From: Paludisphaera borealis
GTDB taxonomy: Bacteria > Planctomycetota > Planctomycetia > Isosphaerales > Isosphaeraceae
Reading direction: 5' to 3'
Length of the DNA stretch: 64,000 nucleotides
Assembly: GCF_001956985.1 (NCBI RefSeq)
Contig: NZ_CP019082.1
Coordinates: 4,464,001-4,528,000, forward strand
Below are positions 16,901 to 24,337 of the stretch, one piece after another (within the stretch, counting starts at the first letter, position 1; every line of letters starts with the position of its first letter). The notes beneath the pieces are model-generated. The model saw nothing but the letters and a program-made list of their open reading frames with translations. It had not been told where the DNA came from and did no database searches. The position numbers were made by a program, and so were the translations under genes.

Positions 16901-19396
16901 CTCGAATGGTCCCCGGCGCTCCCCGATCCGCTCACGGCCTCGCCCCCGGACGGCCCCTGGCGCGACACGCCCATCGCCTTGCCCGATGGCCTCCTGTTCG
17001 CCAATGGACTGGGCGGCTTCAGCGCCGACGGTCGCGAATATCTGATTCTGATCGACACTCCGGAACGGGCCGGCGGCGATCCATCAAGCCATGCGGGACG
17101 TCAGCCGTTGCCCCGCCCGGCGCTCGCGCCGGCACCCTGGAGCAACGTCGTCGCCAACCCGACGTTCGGGTTCCTGACGACCGAGAGCGGCGCGCAGACC
17201 ACCTGGGCCGGCAACAGCCAGACCAACCGCCTGACCTCCTGGAGCAACGATCCGGTCTCCGACCCGTCGGCCGAGGTCGTCTACCTCCGCGACGAGGACG
17301 CCGGACAGGTCTGGTGCCCGACGCCGTTGCCCGTCCCCTCGACCGGTCCGGTTCTCGTCCGCCATGGCCAGGGGTATACGACCTTCGAGCGCAACAGCCA
17401 CGGAATCGCGCACGAGCTGACGCTGTTCGTGGCACCCGACGCGTCGGTCAAGTTCTTCCGGCTGCGGGTCACGAACGCGAGCGGACGGCCGCGACGGCTC
17501 TCGGCCACGCTGTACGCCGAGTGGGTTCTCGGCACCAATCGCGACCGTTCGGCCATGCACGTCGTCACCGAACTGGACGCCGACACCGGCGCGATCCTGG
17601 CCCGCAACGCGTTTCGCGACGAGTTCGGCGACGGGGTCGCGTTCCTCGACGTCGACCGCCGGCCCCGGACCGTCACCGGCGACCGAGGCGAGTTCCTCGG
17701 CCGCCACGGGTCGATCGCCAACCCCTCGGCCCTCGGCCAGGTCGAGCTTTCCGGCCGCGTCGGCCCCGCCCTCGACCCCTGCGGCGCGATCCAGACGAAG
17801 TTCGACCTCGCGCCCGGCGCGGTTCAAGAGGTCGTCTTCCTGCTCGGCTGGGCCGATGGTCCGGCCGAGGCCCGCGACCTGATTACCCGCCACAAAGCGG
17901 CCGGCGCGGGGGCGGTGCTCGACCGCGTGAAAGCCCACTGGGACGCGATCCTCGGGACCGTCCAGGTCCAGACGCCCGACCCGGCCTTCGACCTGCTTTT
18001 GAACCGCTGGCTGCTGTACCAGACGACGAGTTGCCGCCTCTGGGGCCGGACGTCGTTCTACCAGTCGGGCGGGGCGTTCGGCTTCCGCGACCAGCTTCAG
18101 GACGTCATGGCCCTTTGCCACGCCGCTCCCGACGCCGCCCGCGCGCACATCGTGCTGTCGGCCTCGCGTCAGTTCGTCGAGGGGGACGTCCAGCACTGGT
18201 GGCATCCGCCGTCGGGCCGAGGGGTTCGCACGCGGTGCTCCGACGACTACCTGTGGTTGCCGTTCGCCGTCGCGCACTACATCGCGACGACCGGCGACCG
18301 GGCGATTCTCCAGGCCGTTGCGCCGTACCTCGAAGCCCCCACGCTGGCCGCCGGTCAGGACGACGACTACCGGCTGCCGGCGGTTTCCGCCCAGTCGGCG
18401 ACGCTCCACGACCACTGCGTCCGGGCGCTCGACCGCTCGGGCGAGCGCGGGCCGCACGGGCTGCCGTTGATCGGCGGCGGCGACTGGAACGACGGGTTGA
18501 GCCGGGTCGGGATCGAAGGCCGCGGCGAGAGCGTCTGGCTGGCCTGGTTCCTGATCGTCGTCCTCCGACGATTCGCCGAAGTCTGCGACGCCGACCGGGC
18601 CGAATCTTATCGCCGCCAGGCCGTCGACCTGATGGAGACCGTCGAGCGCGAGGGCTGGGACGGCGGCTGGTATCGTCGCGCTTACTTCGACGACGGCGCG
18701 CCTCTGGGGTCGGCCGCGAACGACGAGTGCCGGATCGACTCGATCGCCCAATCATGGGCCGTGATCGCCGGCGCCGACGCCGCGCGATGCGACGTCGCGA
18801 CGGCCGCCGTGCTGGAGCATCTCGTCCGCGACGCCGACAAGCTGATCTTGCTCCTCGCCCCGCCGTTCGACTGCTCGTCGCCCGATCCCGGCTACATCCA
18901 GGGCTATGTCCCCGGCACGCGTGAGAACGGGGCCCAATACACGCACGCCGCCGCCTGGGTCGTCGAGGCCGCCGCGCTCCTGGGGCGAGGCGATCTGGCT
19001 GTGAAGCTATTCGCGTATCTCAATCCGATCAACCACGCACTTTGTAAAGACGACGTCGCGCGTTACAAAAACGAGCCCTACGTCCTGGCCGGCGACGTGT
19101 TCAGCAAGCCCCCGCACGTGGGTCGGGGGGGCTGGAGCTGGTACACAGGATCGGCAAGCTGGCTGTACCGGATCGGCCTGGAAACGATCCTCGGCTTCCA
19201 CCGTCGCGGTGATCGCCTGATCATCGCCCCGCGAATTCCGGCGAGCTGGGAACGGTTCCAGATCGTCTATCGATATGGGGCGACGACCTACCGGATCGAA
19301 GTCGTCAGGTCGGACGAACGCGACGAGGAAACTCCCGAGATCATGCTCGTCGACGACGGCCGGACGCATCAGGTGCGGGTCGTGGTGACCGGCTGA
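10952..19396 (+). CDS. ndvB: Cyclic beta-1,2-glucan synthase-like protein (GT84 - glycoamylase-like - GH94)
   Basis: 2814 residues from an ATG at 10952 with GAGG eight bases upstream; the size matches NdvB/Cgs proteins (~2800). Order: N-terminal region; membrane helices ~413-475; glycosyltransferase block with FALLTDFADA (~528) and LDSDTQMPRD (~628); further helices ~824-860 and ~953-990; glycoamylase-like domain from ~1012 (TSPTNMGLLLASTLTAHDLG) to ~1440 (GIYGYYEAIDYT); then two GH94-type carbohydrate-binding units (from ~1560 and ~2023) and the GH94 catalytic domain ending ~2814, with GGGDWNDGLSRVG (~2508) carrying the catalytic Asp. In the known enzyme the GT domain builds beta-1,2-glucan on the inner membrane, and the phosphorylase domain trims length. 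The activity here is inferred. No export gene of the NdvA type is directly adjacent, but an ABC exporter starts 960 bases downstream. Confidence 0.92.
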   Translation: MSSSFIEAPSESADDTERALVERLDPNREGPIRGELLGLDRLERQARRLATACTLAPAKRAASPLLKRFADNAKVLRRVHGLITAGGEHIRGIDVEWLLDNFHIVDDVLKEVRQDMPHGYDVVLPKLDGPALKGYPRVYAISVALAAHTDSELDEARINRFVAAFQDKAALTIGELWALPTMLRLVLLENLRRLADQMVWSWEERHRADAWLAHAAPLDASHRTGGKTAPPSFGRLSGPFVARLIQVLRDHGPAAAGVLQKLKAAIEANGDEADNIVDREHHRQAANQVTVGNCVISLRLLSAVDWNAYFEEHSLVQAILRDDPSGIYPHQDFPTSDRCRKAVERIARGSHADELAVARRAVAMAAEAGEHNPRRGNVAYYLVDKGAHDLGTAFHYKTPVRDRVLNWVHAHPRFVYFGAIFLVMAAISTAVFILAGSPSRFDFLLGLLGLAVLIVVSELAVGLINHFLTILLPPKVLAKLEFKDGVPDEFRTFVVIPTMLAKLNNAPALLERLEIHYLSNPDPNLRFALLTDFADAPQEHMPDDQKLIDDALARVRTLNARYAAAGEPDVFYLFHRRRLWNPSQGVWMGWERKRGKLSEFNKLLRGDVSGSYNVFSVDPSTLPRFRFVITLDSDTQMPRDTAGRLVGTIAHPLNQPRFDRASGRVVEGYGVLQPRVSFHLTAATHSRFAALLASSGGIDPYSTAASDAYMDLFDVGSFTGKGVYDVDAFEEATGSIFPENRILSHDLIEGNYVRCGLLSDTEVFDDFPARYHAYARREHRWIRGDWQLLPWLAPRVPMPTGSRPNPLPTLERWKLFDNLRRSLVPLALVTMLALGWMIAPGPAWLWTVLALAVVGLPLVKWSTAVTMGAIRSGSLAPFKAWRDSLPSLGGQALLSLVLLPDQARLAGDAIARTLYRQFVSGKRMLEWETAASAEQRLGGELRDFAKTMWQSSVIAALILVAVGWVRPSSLWVAGPILAAWLLSPVVAWWISRPLPTTQSLLTEADRLALRRLTRKTWGYFETFVGDDDNWLPPDNFQEYPDGRIAHRTSPTNMGLLLASTLTAHDLGYLSLGAMVGRLERTFDTLDRLETHWGHFYNWYDTQTLEPLPPAYISTVDSGNMLGCLVALRQGLLEKLNAPTFSPAVTAGLADALRLAIEGGVAGTRFKLILVEPGDDLPAWRSRLERLENEAARLVESVASKADSAQLWSRRLLAQIQTHRADLDAGDLSPRLKSLADRADAMGRAMEFGPLYKTERNLYAIGCNLAQGRLDGACYDLLASESALTSYLTVARGDAPRKHWFQLGRPYIKAAGKIGLISWGGTMFEYLMPRLLLKSLPTTLLAEAARTAVARQIEYGRQLGLPWGISESAFASQYLEGDYRYQAFGAPGLGLKQGLDRDRVIAPYATAMATMVAPREAVDNLKRLTAEGGEGIYGYYEAIDYTADRLTPGQRSVVVKSYMSHHQGMSLVAVANVLLGDAMPRRFHAEPMVRAAELLLQERVPRDTPLIDVDAETAAESEDSSATPAERPVSASLLSRRLTTPATLAPRTHLLSNSQYHVMVTNAGSGSSACRGVDVTRWREDPTREAWGQFVYVRDASSGLFWSAGFQPVCRPADDDEIVFAVDKASFRRRDGEIETRMEVTVSPEQLAEVRRLTLTNHGTRPRTLEVTSYAEAVLASHDADLAHPAFHKLFLETEWIAESSALLCRRRPRSPRDQPLWAVHVIAADGSAPGGAVEGEVGYETDRARFLGRGRTPADPAALDPGSALSGTTGAVLDPIFSLRRRVTLAPGGSAVLAFTTAVADNRAGALALADQYHGFSAAARAFELAWAHRQAEHGHRQWSPEEGHLFQRLASHLLFAGPTLRGRPDLLEPAEPAPVVFSRLGLNLHRPIVVARLGEASELTTVRQLAAAQDFLRIKGLEFDLVLLYDGRDGALDEPLQALAREAGIFLIRTAALDDSARGLLRAAARVVLDAARGPLSAQLDHLEWSPALPDPLTASPPDGPWRDTPIALPDGLLFANGLGGFSADGREYLILIDTPERAGGDPSSHAGRQPLPRPALAPAPWSNVVANPTFGFLTTESGAQTTWAGNSQTNRLTSWSNDPVSDPSAEVVYLRDEDAGQVWCPTPLPVPSTGPVLVRHGQGYTTFERNSHGIAHELTLFVAPDASVKFFRLRVTNASGRPRRLSATLYAEWVLGTNRDRSAMHVVTELDADTGAILARNAFRDEFGDGVAFLDVDRRPRTVTGDRGEFLGRHGSIANPSALGQVELSGRVGPALDPCGAIQTKFDLAPGAVQEVVFLLGWADGPAEARDLITRHKAAGAGAVLDRVKAHWDAILGTVQVQTPDPAFDLLLNRWLLYQTTSCRLWGRTSFYQSGGAFGFRDQLQDVMALCHAAPDAARAHIVLSASRQFVEGDVQHWWHPPSGRGVRTRCSDDYLWLPFAVAHYIATTGDRAILQAVAPYLEAPTLAAGQDDDYRLPAVSAQSATLHDHCVRALDRSGERGPHGLPLIGGGDWNDGLSRVGIEGRGESVWLAWFLIVVLRRFAEVCDADRAESYRRQAVDLMETVEREGWDGGWYRRAYFDDGAPLGSAANDECRIDSIAQSWAVIAGADAARCDVATAAVLEHLVRDADKLILLLAPPFDCSSPDPGYIQGYVPGTRENGAQYTHAAAWVVEAAALLGRGDLAVKLFAYLNPINHALCKDDVARYKNEPYVLAGDVFSKPPHVGRGGWSWYTGSASWLYRIGLETILGFHRRGDRLIIAPRIPASWERFQIVYRYGATTYRIEVVRSDERDEETPEIMLVDDGRTHQVRVVVTG

Positions 19397-19414
19397 GGAT
19401 CGTCAACCCTCTGA

Positions 19415-19508
19415 TACAAGCCCGAAGCGCCAGCGAGTGCATCGGCTCGCGGGCGTTGGGTTGAGCGGAGGCCGTCGGAATTATGCACTCGGGCGCTTCG
19501 GGCTTGTA
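19415..19508. repeat. Dispersed hairpin, CCCGAAGCGCCAGCGAGTG family, diverged copy
   Basis: The left arm TACAAGCCCGAAGCGCCAGC begins at 19415; the mirrored right arm, with mismatches in its inner half, ends GCTTCGGGCTTGTA at 19508. It lies 18 bases past the stop of the glucan synthase gene, in a convergent spacer. Other copies are at 36597, 48467 and 55284, with a half copy at 36745. Confidence 0.85.
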
Positions 19509-19628
19509 TATCAGGGGCCTGGCCAACCGGCGTTTCATTCGCCGGCGCCTCGGCCCCACCGCGAAGCGTAATTCCGTGTCGATTCGATCACGAGGTGATG
19601 TCGAACGCGTTGTCATGAATGAATGCGC

Positions 19629-19910
19629 TCAGCGCGTTCGGAGCAGGCCTCGCATTTGGAGGTGGCTGGCCGGGAGGGAGCCTTCTTTGAGCATCCGCGT
19701 GAGTTTGGTTTCGACGACGTGGGCGGGCCGGAGGCCGGAGCGCTCGTCGACGACGAGGGCCTCTTCACGCGGGGCCGGAGTCCGGCGGTCGGTCGCGACG
19801 AGCCGCGACGGCGACGGCCTGCGGACGCTGGGCGCGTCGACGGGCTGCGGGGCGATGGTCGATTCCGCGGCGATCAACAAGGAACTCAAGTAACCCTCTC
19901 TTTGAGTCAT
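19629..19910 (-). CDS. Small hypothetical protein, 93 residues
   Basis: Reads leftwards from an ATG at 19910, which overlaps the stop of the upstream frame in an ATGA; a TTG at 19889 behind AGAGAGGG is an alternative start (86 residues). From residue ~12 on, nearly every codon ends in G or C, a strong coding signal here. The protein is soluble, proline/arginine-rich in the middle (APSVRRPSPSRLVATDRRTP) and ends in an amphipathic stretch (VVETKLTRMLKEGSLPASHL). No known domain recognised. It could be an intact small gene or the 3' remnant of a larger one. Confidence 0.5.
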   Translation of the reverse strand: MTQREGYLSSLLIAAESTIAPQPVDAPSVRRPSPSRLVATDRRTPAPREEALVVDERSGLRPAHVVETKLTRMLKEGSLPASHLQMRGLLRTR

Positions 19911-20077
19911 AAAACAGATCCTTCCTGCAAAGCCTGACGAAACGTCCTGCGATAGGGCGTAGCAATCAGTGCGCCGAATGGCGGTTTTTTCAGGCGATCC
20001 CGCGATGTGACGAGAAGAAATCGCCCGGCACCATCCGTAAACAAGTGTTTAACATGAATTGTGTAAACCTCGAACAT
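19907..20077 (-). CDS. Possible very small basic protein, 56 residues
   Basis: An ATG at 20077 opens a frame that ends in an ATGA overlap with the next small gene. The product is basic with aromatic residues (MFEVYTIHVKHLFTDGAGRF, then VTSRDRLKKPPFGALIATP), reads like a folded protein and has few low-complexity runs. Third positions are only about half G/C, unlike neighbours, and no ribosome-binding site is clear. The frame is open further upstream. The 280 bases between here and the ABC gene at 20358 show nothing else. Low confidence; possibly transferred DNA. Confidence 0.3.
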   Translation of the reverse strand: MFEVYTIHVKHLFTDGAGRFLLVTSRDRLKKPPFGALIATPYRRTFRQALQEGSVL

Positions 20078-20357
20078 CCGGTCGCCGGTCCGGTCTCCAC
20101 CGGGTGATCGTCGCCGTCTCCTAATCAGTACGAATTTCAGGCCGAACTCGTGGGATAATCCGCCGCAAGTTTTTTTAATTCGGCGAATGCCTCCTCGCAT
20201 GGTCCGGTCGTCGTCCGGGAGGACGGGTCGACGAATCTTGCGGTCGCGGCGTACGATTCTTCGATGGTCGGCCTCCGGGAGACGTACCATCTCCTGGGAA
20301 CGGTGACGGGCTCGGATCGAGTCTAGCTTGCGGACGTGTTCGAAGGATGAAGCTGCG

Positions 20358-22241
20358 ATGTCGCGACAGAGTAAATGGAAGGGATTGCGGGACGTCGGCC
20401 GCGAGCTGGGGCAGATCCGCCGGCGCGGGCGGCAGGTCTGGCGGCTGGTGCCGTGGCGGCACCGTTGCGCCCTGGGATTCGCACTCGTCGTCATGTGCCT
20501 CGCCAGCGCGGCGGGCACGGCGATCCCGATCTACCTGGGCAAGCTGTTCGAGTCGGTCAACCCGTCGAACGTCCAGTCGACCGCGCGCGATCAGATCGCC
20601 CGCACCGCCGGGCTCTACCTCGGGCTGATCGGCGTGGCCTACATCGTCCGCGAGACGATGAACGTGTTCCGCCGCTATCTGGTCGAAAACACCTGCACCC
20701 GGATCGATAAGGATATGTGTGTGCGCCTGGTCGCGCACTTGATGAAGGTCGACCTCGCCTCGCTGGCCGAGGACCAGGTGGGGGCGCTCTACGGCCGGGT
20801 GACGCGCAGCGCCGATGGGTTCGTGCGGTTCTTGCGGATCAGCTTCCTCGACTTCGTCCCGGCCTTGTTCACCGGCGGGTTCGCGGTCGCCGCGACGTTG
20901 GCCAAGCAGCCGTGGATTGCACTGGCGATGGTCGGCGTCGTGCCGATCTCGCTCGGCCTGACGGTCGCCCAGCTTGTCACTCAGAAGGGCATCCGGCTCG
21001 ACCTGCTGCGGACCCGCGAGAAGATGGACGGCACGGTGGTCGAGCAGCTCACCGGCATCGACTACGTCCGCGCCGCGAACACCCACCGCCGCGAGACCCG
21101 CCGCGTGGCCAAGGCCGCCGAGACCCGCCGCGGCAAGGAGCTGCGGCACCATTTCGAGATGTCGCTGTTCGGCTGTGGCAAGGCGCTCAACGAGGGCTTC
21201 TTCCACATCCTCGTTCTCGCCTTCGCCGTCTACCTGTACCTTCAGGGGCAGATCACCCACGGCGACATCCTGACGTTCTCGGTTCTTTACTTGAACGTCA
21301 TGGCTCCTTTGAACGAGGTTCACCGGTTCATCGACGAGGCGCACGAGAGCAGCATCCGCGTGGGCGACCTGATCGAGCTGTTGCGCGAGCCTGTCGACCC
21401 GTCGTTCAAGCCTGTCGACCCCCGTACGCCGGTTCTGACCCTGGGCGAGCCGTTGTTCGTCGCCGAGGACGTCGAGGTCAAGTATCGCCACGCCTCCGAG
21501 ACCGGCCGCCCGGCGCTCAACGGGGCGTCGCTGGTGATCCGCCACGGCGAGACGATCGGCATGGCGGGGCGGTCGGGGTGCGGCAAGACGACCTGGCTGC
21601 GCGTCTTGATGCGGCTGATCCACCCAACCGGCGGCAAGGTCGAGTTCGGCGGCGTGCCGCTCGCGAGCGTCTCGCGCGAGTCGATCGGCGACCTCGTCGG
21701 CTACGTCGGCCAGAACCCGTTCGTATTCGCCGGCACGATCGCGCAGAACATCGCCTACGGATGCACCGGCGCTTCGCCCGAGGCGATCCGCCAGGCCGCC
21801 GAATCGGCCTGCATCCATCAAGAGATCCTGATGATGCCCGGCGGCTACAAGGCCCGCGTCGCCGAGCGCGGGCAGAACCTTTCGGGAGGCCAGCGGCAGC
21901 GGCTGGCGCTCGCGCGGATCTTCCTCAAGAACCCGCCGATCCTGATCCTCGACGAGGGGACCTCGGCCCTCGACAACATCAGCGAGCGGCTCGTCCAGAA
22001 GGCCATCAACGTCGCGCGGGCCGACCGCACGGTGATCCTCGTGGCCCACCGGCTGACGACCCTGCTGGAGACCGATCGGATCATCGTCTTCGAGGACGGC
22101 AAGGTCGTCGAGACCGGCTCGTACGGCGACCTCGTCCAGGCCGACGGCGCCTTCGCCGACCTCGTCCGCTCCGCCGTCTCCGGCATCCTCGACCCCGACG
22201 AGGAAGCCGTCGAGGCCGCCGGCGAACGCGAGACGAATTAG
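20358..22241 (+). CDS. ABC exporter, fused permease and ATPase
   Basis: 627 residues from the ATG at 20358 (AAGGA upstream). The N-terminal half has about six membrane helices (for example CALGFALVVMCLASAAGTAI and FHILVLAFAVYLYLQG). The ATPase half has Walker A GRSGCGKTT, Q-loop YVGQNPF, signature LSGGQRQRLALAR, Walker B ILILDEGTSALD and the switch histidine in VAHRL. This is a half-transporter working as a dimer in the inner membrane. Its position after the glucan synthase invites comparison with the NdvA/ChvA cyclic glucan exporter, but the two genes are separated by ~960 bases and two leftward small genes, so the link is inference. Confidence 0.9.
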   Translation: MSRQSKWKGLRDVGRELGQIRRRGRQVWRLVPWRHRCALGFALVVMCLASAAGTAIPIYLGKLFESVNPSNVQSTARDQIARTAGLYLGLIGVAYIVRETMNVFRRYLVENTCTRIDKDMCVRLVAHLMKVDLASLAEDQVGALYGRVTRSADGFVRFLRISFLDFVPALFTGGFAVAATLAKQPWIALAMVGVVPISLGLTVAQLVTQKGIRLDLLRTREKMDGTVVEQLTGIDYVRAANTHRRETRRVAKAAETRRGKELRHHFEMSLFGCGKALNEGFFHILVLAFAVYLYLQGQITHGDILTFSVLYLNVMAPLNEVHRFIDEAHESSIRVGDLIELLREPVDPSFKPVDPRTPVLTLGEPLFVAEDVEVKYRHASETGRPALNGASLVIRHGETIGMAGRSGCGKTTWLRVLMRLIHPTGGKVEFGGVPLASVSRESIGDLVGYVGQNPFVFAGTIAQNIAYGCTGASPEAIRQAAESACIHQEILMMPGGYKARVAERGQNLSGGQRQRLALARIFLKNPPILILDEGTSALDNISERLVQKAINVARADRTVILVAHRLTTLLETDRIIVFEDGKVVETGSYGDLVQADGAFADLVRSAVSGILDPDEEAVEAAGERETN

Positions 22242-22295
22242 AGCGGTTCACCTTTGAGTTGCGCACAGCCGGGTTATCCGGAAGACCGCATTACT

Positions 22296-22381
22296 GTAGG
22301 GGCGTCCCTTGTGGGCGCCCGAATTGCGGGGGCCGCCGCAGTCGCCGACGCCGATCGGGCGCCCACAAGGGACGCCCCTAC
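22296..22381. repeat. Dispersed hairpin with 24-bp perfect arms (GGGGCGTCCC family), copy 1
   Basis: The arms are 22297-22320 and 22357-22380. They begin TAGGGGCGTCCCTTGTGGGC and are exact inverted repeats, with a 36-base middle. A second copy at 32601 shares arms, most of the middle (GCCGCAGTCGCCGACGCCG) and flanks (CGCATTAC before; CCC-A-ACGCAA after). It lies between convergent gene ends. Confidence 0.88.
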
Positions 22382-22422
22382 GTGCGCAACCCAGACGCAA
22401 ACCGCTCTAGCGATGCGAATTC

Positions 22423-22443
22423 CCTTCTCCTCTCGGGAGAAGG
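22423..22443. terminator. Hairpin between convergent ABC and PDZ genes
   Basis: An 8-bp stem CCTTCTCC (22423-22430) / GGAGAAGG (22436-22443) with a 5-base loop. It matches the left end of the CCTTCTCCCC repeat family. It sits 25 bases before the end of the leftward PDZ gene and may terminate transcription from either side; there is no T-run. Confidence 0.45.
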
Positions 22444-22467
22444 CGTGCTCGCACCGGCTTCCGCGCG

Positions 22468-23583
22468 TCACTTCCGGTCTTCGAGGGCCTTGCGGAGGCC
22501 GTCGATCGCCTGGCGCAGCTCCTTGATCTCAGAGGCCATCTCGTCGATTCGCCTGGCTGAGGCGTCGACTCCAGCGACGGACTTGGGATTGTGCTTGGAC
22601 AGCTCGTCCCGGTAGTGGCCGACCGCCTGGCGCCATGCGAATGACGCTGACGCGTCGTTCTGGACGACGCCCGGGCGCATGACCGTTGCGCCGAGGAACG
22701 GCTCGCGCACTCTCGTCACCCTGAATTTGGTCGCCTTCTTCTCCGGGGTGATCTGCGTCGTGTGTCGCATTCTCTCTCGCAGGTATTCGATGGCGAGCGG
22801 CTTGTCGCCGTTCTTCTGCACCACCTCGGAGAGCCCCCCCTGGTCCATCTGGAGCTTCCCGGCGACGGTCAGGATCACGTCGTTGACCTTGAGATCGCTC
22901 TTGGCCGCCGGGCTGCCATCGGCGACGGCCGTGACGACCAACCCCTGATGATCCGGGATGTCGAGCTGGGCGCGCAACGCCGGCTCGAGCGCCGCGACGT
23001 TCACGCCGATCCAGAATGTCGTGGTTTCCGACGGTACCGGCCCCAGGGTGATCCGCACCTCGGGCTGAACATTCAGGTCGACCGTCATCCCCTTGCGGAG
23101 CAGGCTCAGGGTCAACCGTTTGTCGCCCGCTTGCTTGAGTTTCTGTTCGAGGTCCTCCGGCTTGTCCAGATAGACGTCGTCCAGCGTCATGAGGATGTCG
23201 TTCTCGCGGACGCCGGCCTCCCAGGCGGGACCGTGGACGCGCACCGAAGTCGCGACCAGGCCGCGACCCCTGGGCAGCTTGAGCTGGGCGCGAAGTGCGT
23301 CGTCGGGCGCGACCAGCTTGAGATCCGAATCCGGGTTCAAGTCGATTGTGAAGGCTTGCCCGGCGCCTGTGAAGACGGTGCCGGCGGGGGCGTAGTTTGT
23401 CGTGGCATAGTTCTGGGGGTAGTAGATGAAGGATGAGGCCGTGGGAGGGCCTTTGACGTCCTCCTTGACCTCCACTCCGTTCTGGTTCAACAAGACCTCC
23501 ACGGTCGCCGGCTTCGGTTCGTCGTCAACCGGCAGCGGGGCTAGGATGGACGCGACGAGCGGGAACAGCAGCAGGCGCAGCAT
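22468..23583 (-). CDS. Secreted two-PDZ-domain protein
   Basis: 371 residues from the ATG at 23583 with GAGGAGA immediately upstream; the open frame extends further back but lacks coding character. A signal peptide (MLRLLLFPLVASILAPLPV) is followed by two PDZ-like units. The first is ~90-165 (GLVATSVRVHGPAWEAGVRE, NDILMTLDD); the second is ~190-265 (GLVVTAVADGSPAAKSDLKV, NDVILTVAG). The C-terminal ~40 residues form a coiled coil (RRIDEMASEIKELRQAIDGL). No protease triad is visible, so it is a binding or sensor protein rather than an HtrA. It is third in an operon after a sigma factor and its likely anti-sigma factor, which suggests a role in envelope stress sensing. Confidence 0.82.
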   Translation of the reverse strand: MLRLLLFPLVASILAPLPVDDEPKPATVEVLLNQNGVEVKEDVKGPPTASSFIYYPQNYATTNYAPAGTVFTGAGQAFTIDLNPDSDLKLVAPDDALRAQLKLPRGRGLVATSVRVHGPAWEAGVRENDILMTLDDVYLDKPEDLEQKLKQAGDKRLTLSLLRKGMTVDLNVQPEVRITLGPVPSETTTFWIGVNVAALEPALRAQLDIPDHQGLVVTAVADGSPAAKSDLKVNDVILTVAGKLQMDQGGLSEVVQKNGDKPLAIEYLRERMRHTTQITPEKKATKFRVTRVREPFLGATVMRPGVVQNDASASFAWRQAVGHYRDELSKHNPKSVAGVDASARRIDEMASEIKELRQAIDGLRKALEDRK

Positions 23584-23656
23584 CAGATTCTCCTCGGTAA
23601 AGGGAGCGAAGGGGATCGTCGAAGCCGTCACGGAGGCGTCCGCGAGGGGCGATCGA

Positions 23657-24337
23657 CTACAGCGGTTCAGACCCGACGTAACGCAGGCGGACCTGGTCGA
23701 CGGGCACGACGACTTGACGGCCGTCGGCGAGGGGCATGGCGACGAGTTCGCGCTCCTGGTCGAGCGCATAGCCTTGGCGTTCCAGGGCGGCGCGCTCGCG
23801 GTCGGAGACGGGCATCGGCTGATTCATCAGCCATTGGGAATCGAGCCCCGGGCCGGCGAGGATCGGAACGTCGGCGGTCGGCGCATCGGCCGATCCGGTC
23901 GCGAACCGAAGCCGGGCGACCTCCCGGATCGCGGGGGGCGGATCCGGTCGAGCCGCTTCGGGCTCGTCAGCCTTCGCAACGGTCTCGACCGGCTCGTCGT
24001 GAGCCACGAGCGTCGGCGCTGGCACAATCGGCCGTTCGTCGCGTCCGCCGGTCAGCCAGCCCATGCCGAACGCGACGAGGGCGGCGGCCGCCGCGAGGGT
24101 CGTCCGGACGCGCTTCGAGCGCGCTGTCGGAGCGGGGCCGATCTTTAGGCTCGTTTGAGGCCGGCTCGGTTCGCGGAGGACGTCGCCCCAGGTCTGGGCT
24201 TCAAGGAAGGCGAGCGCGCAGCGCTTCCAGCCGTCGGGCTCGGCGTCGAGCCGGTGCAGGGCGTCGCGAAGCTGGGCGGGGGAGAGGCCGCCGTCGACGA
24301 TGCGGTCGATGGTCAGGTCGAGGTCGGCGTCAATCAT
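23657..24337 (-). CDS. Putative membrane-bound anti-sigma factor
   Basis: 226 residues; its ATG at 24337 overlaps the end of the sigma gene by eight bases. The cytosolic N-terminal ~75 residues include a short helical region (DLTIDRIVDGGLSPAQLRDA; RCALAFLEAQTWGDVL) like the sigma-binding part of planctomycete anti-sigma factors. A single transmembrane helix follows (~79-98, TLAAAAALVAFGMGWL), then a periplasmic proline-rich part and a small domain (VPVSDRERAALERQGY-like region, REVARLRF). No CHCC zinc motif is present. The assignment comes from topology and gene order, not from a recognised family. Confidence 0.7.
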   Translation of the reverse strand: MIDADLDLTIDRIVDGGLSPAQLRDALHRLDAEPDGWKRCALAFLEAQTWGDVLREPSRPQTSLKIGPAPTARSKRVRTTLAAAAALVAFGMGWLTGGRDERPIVPAPTLVAHDEPVETVAKADEPEAARPDPPPAIREVARLRFATGSADAPTADVPILAGPGLDSQWLMNQPMPVSDRERAALERQGYALDQERELVAMPLADGRQVVVPVDQVRLRYVGSEPL

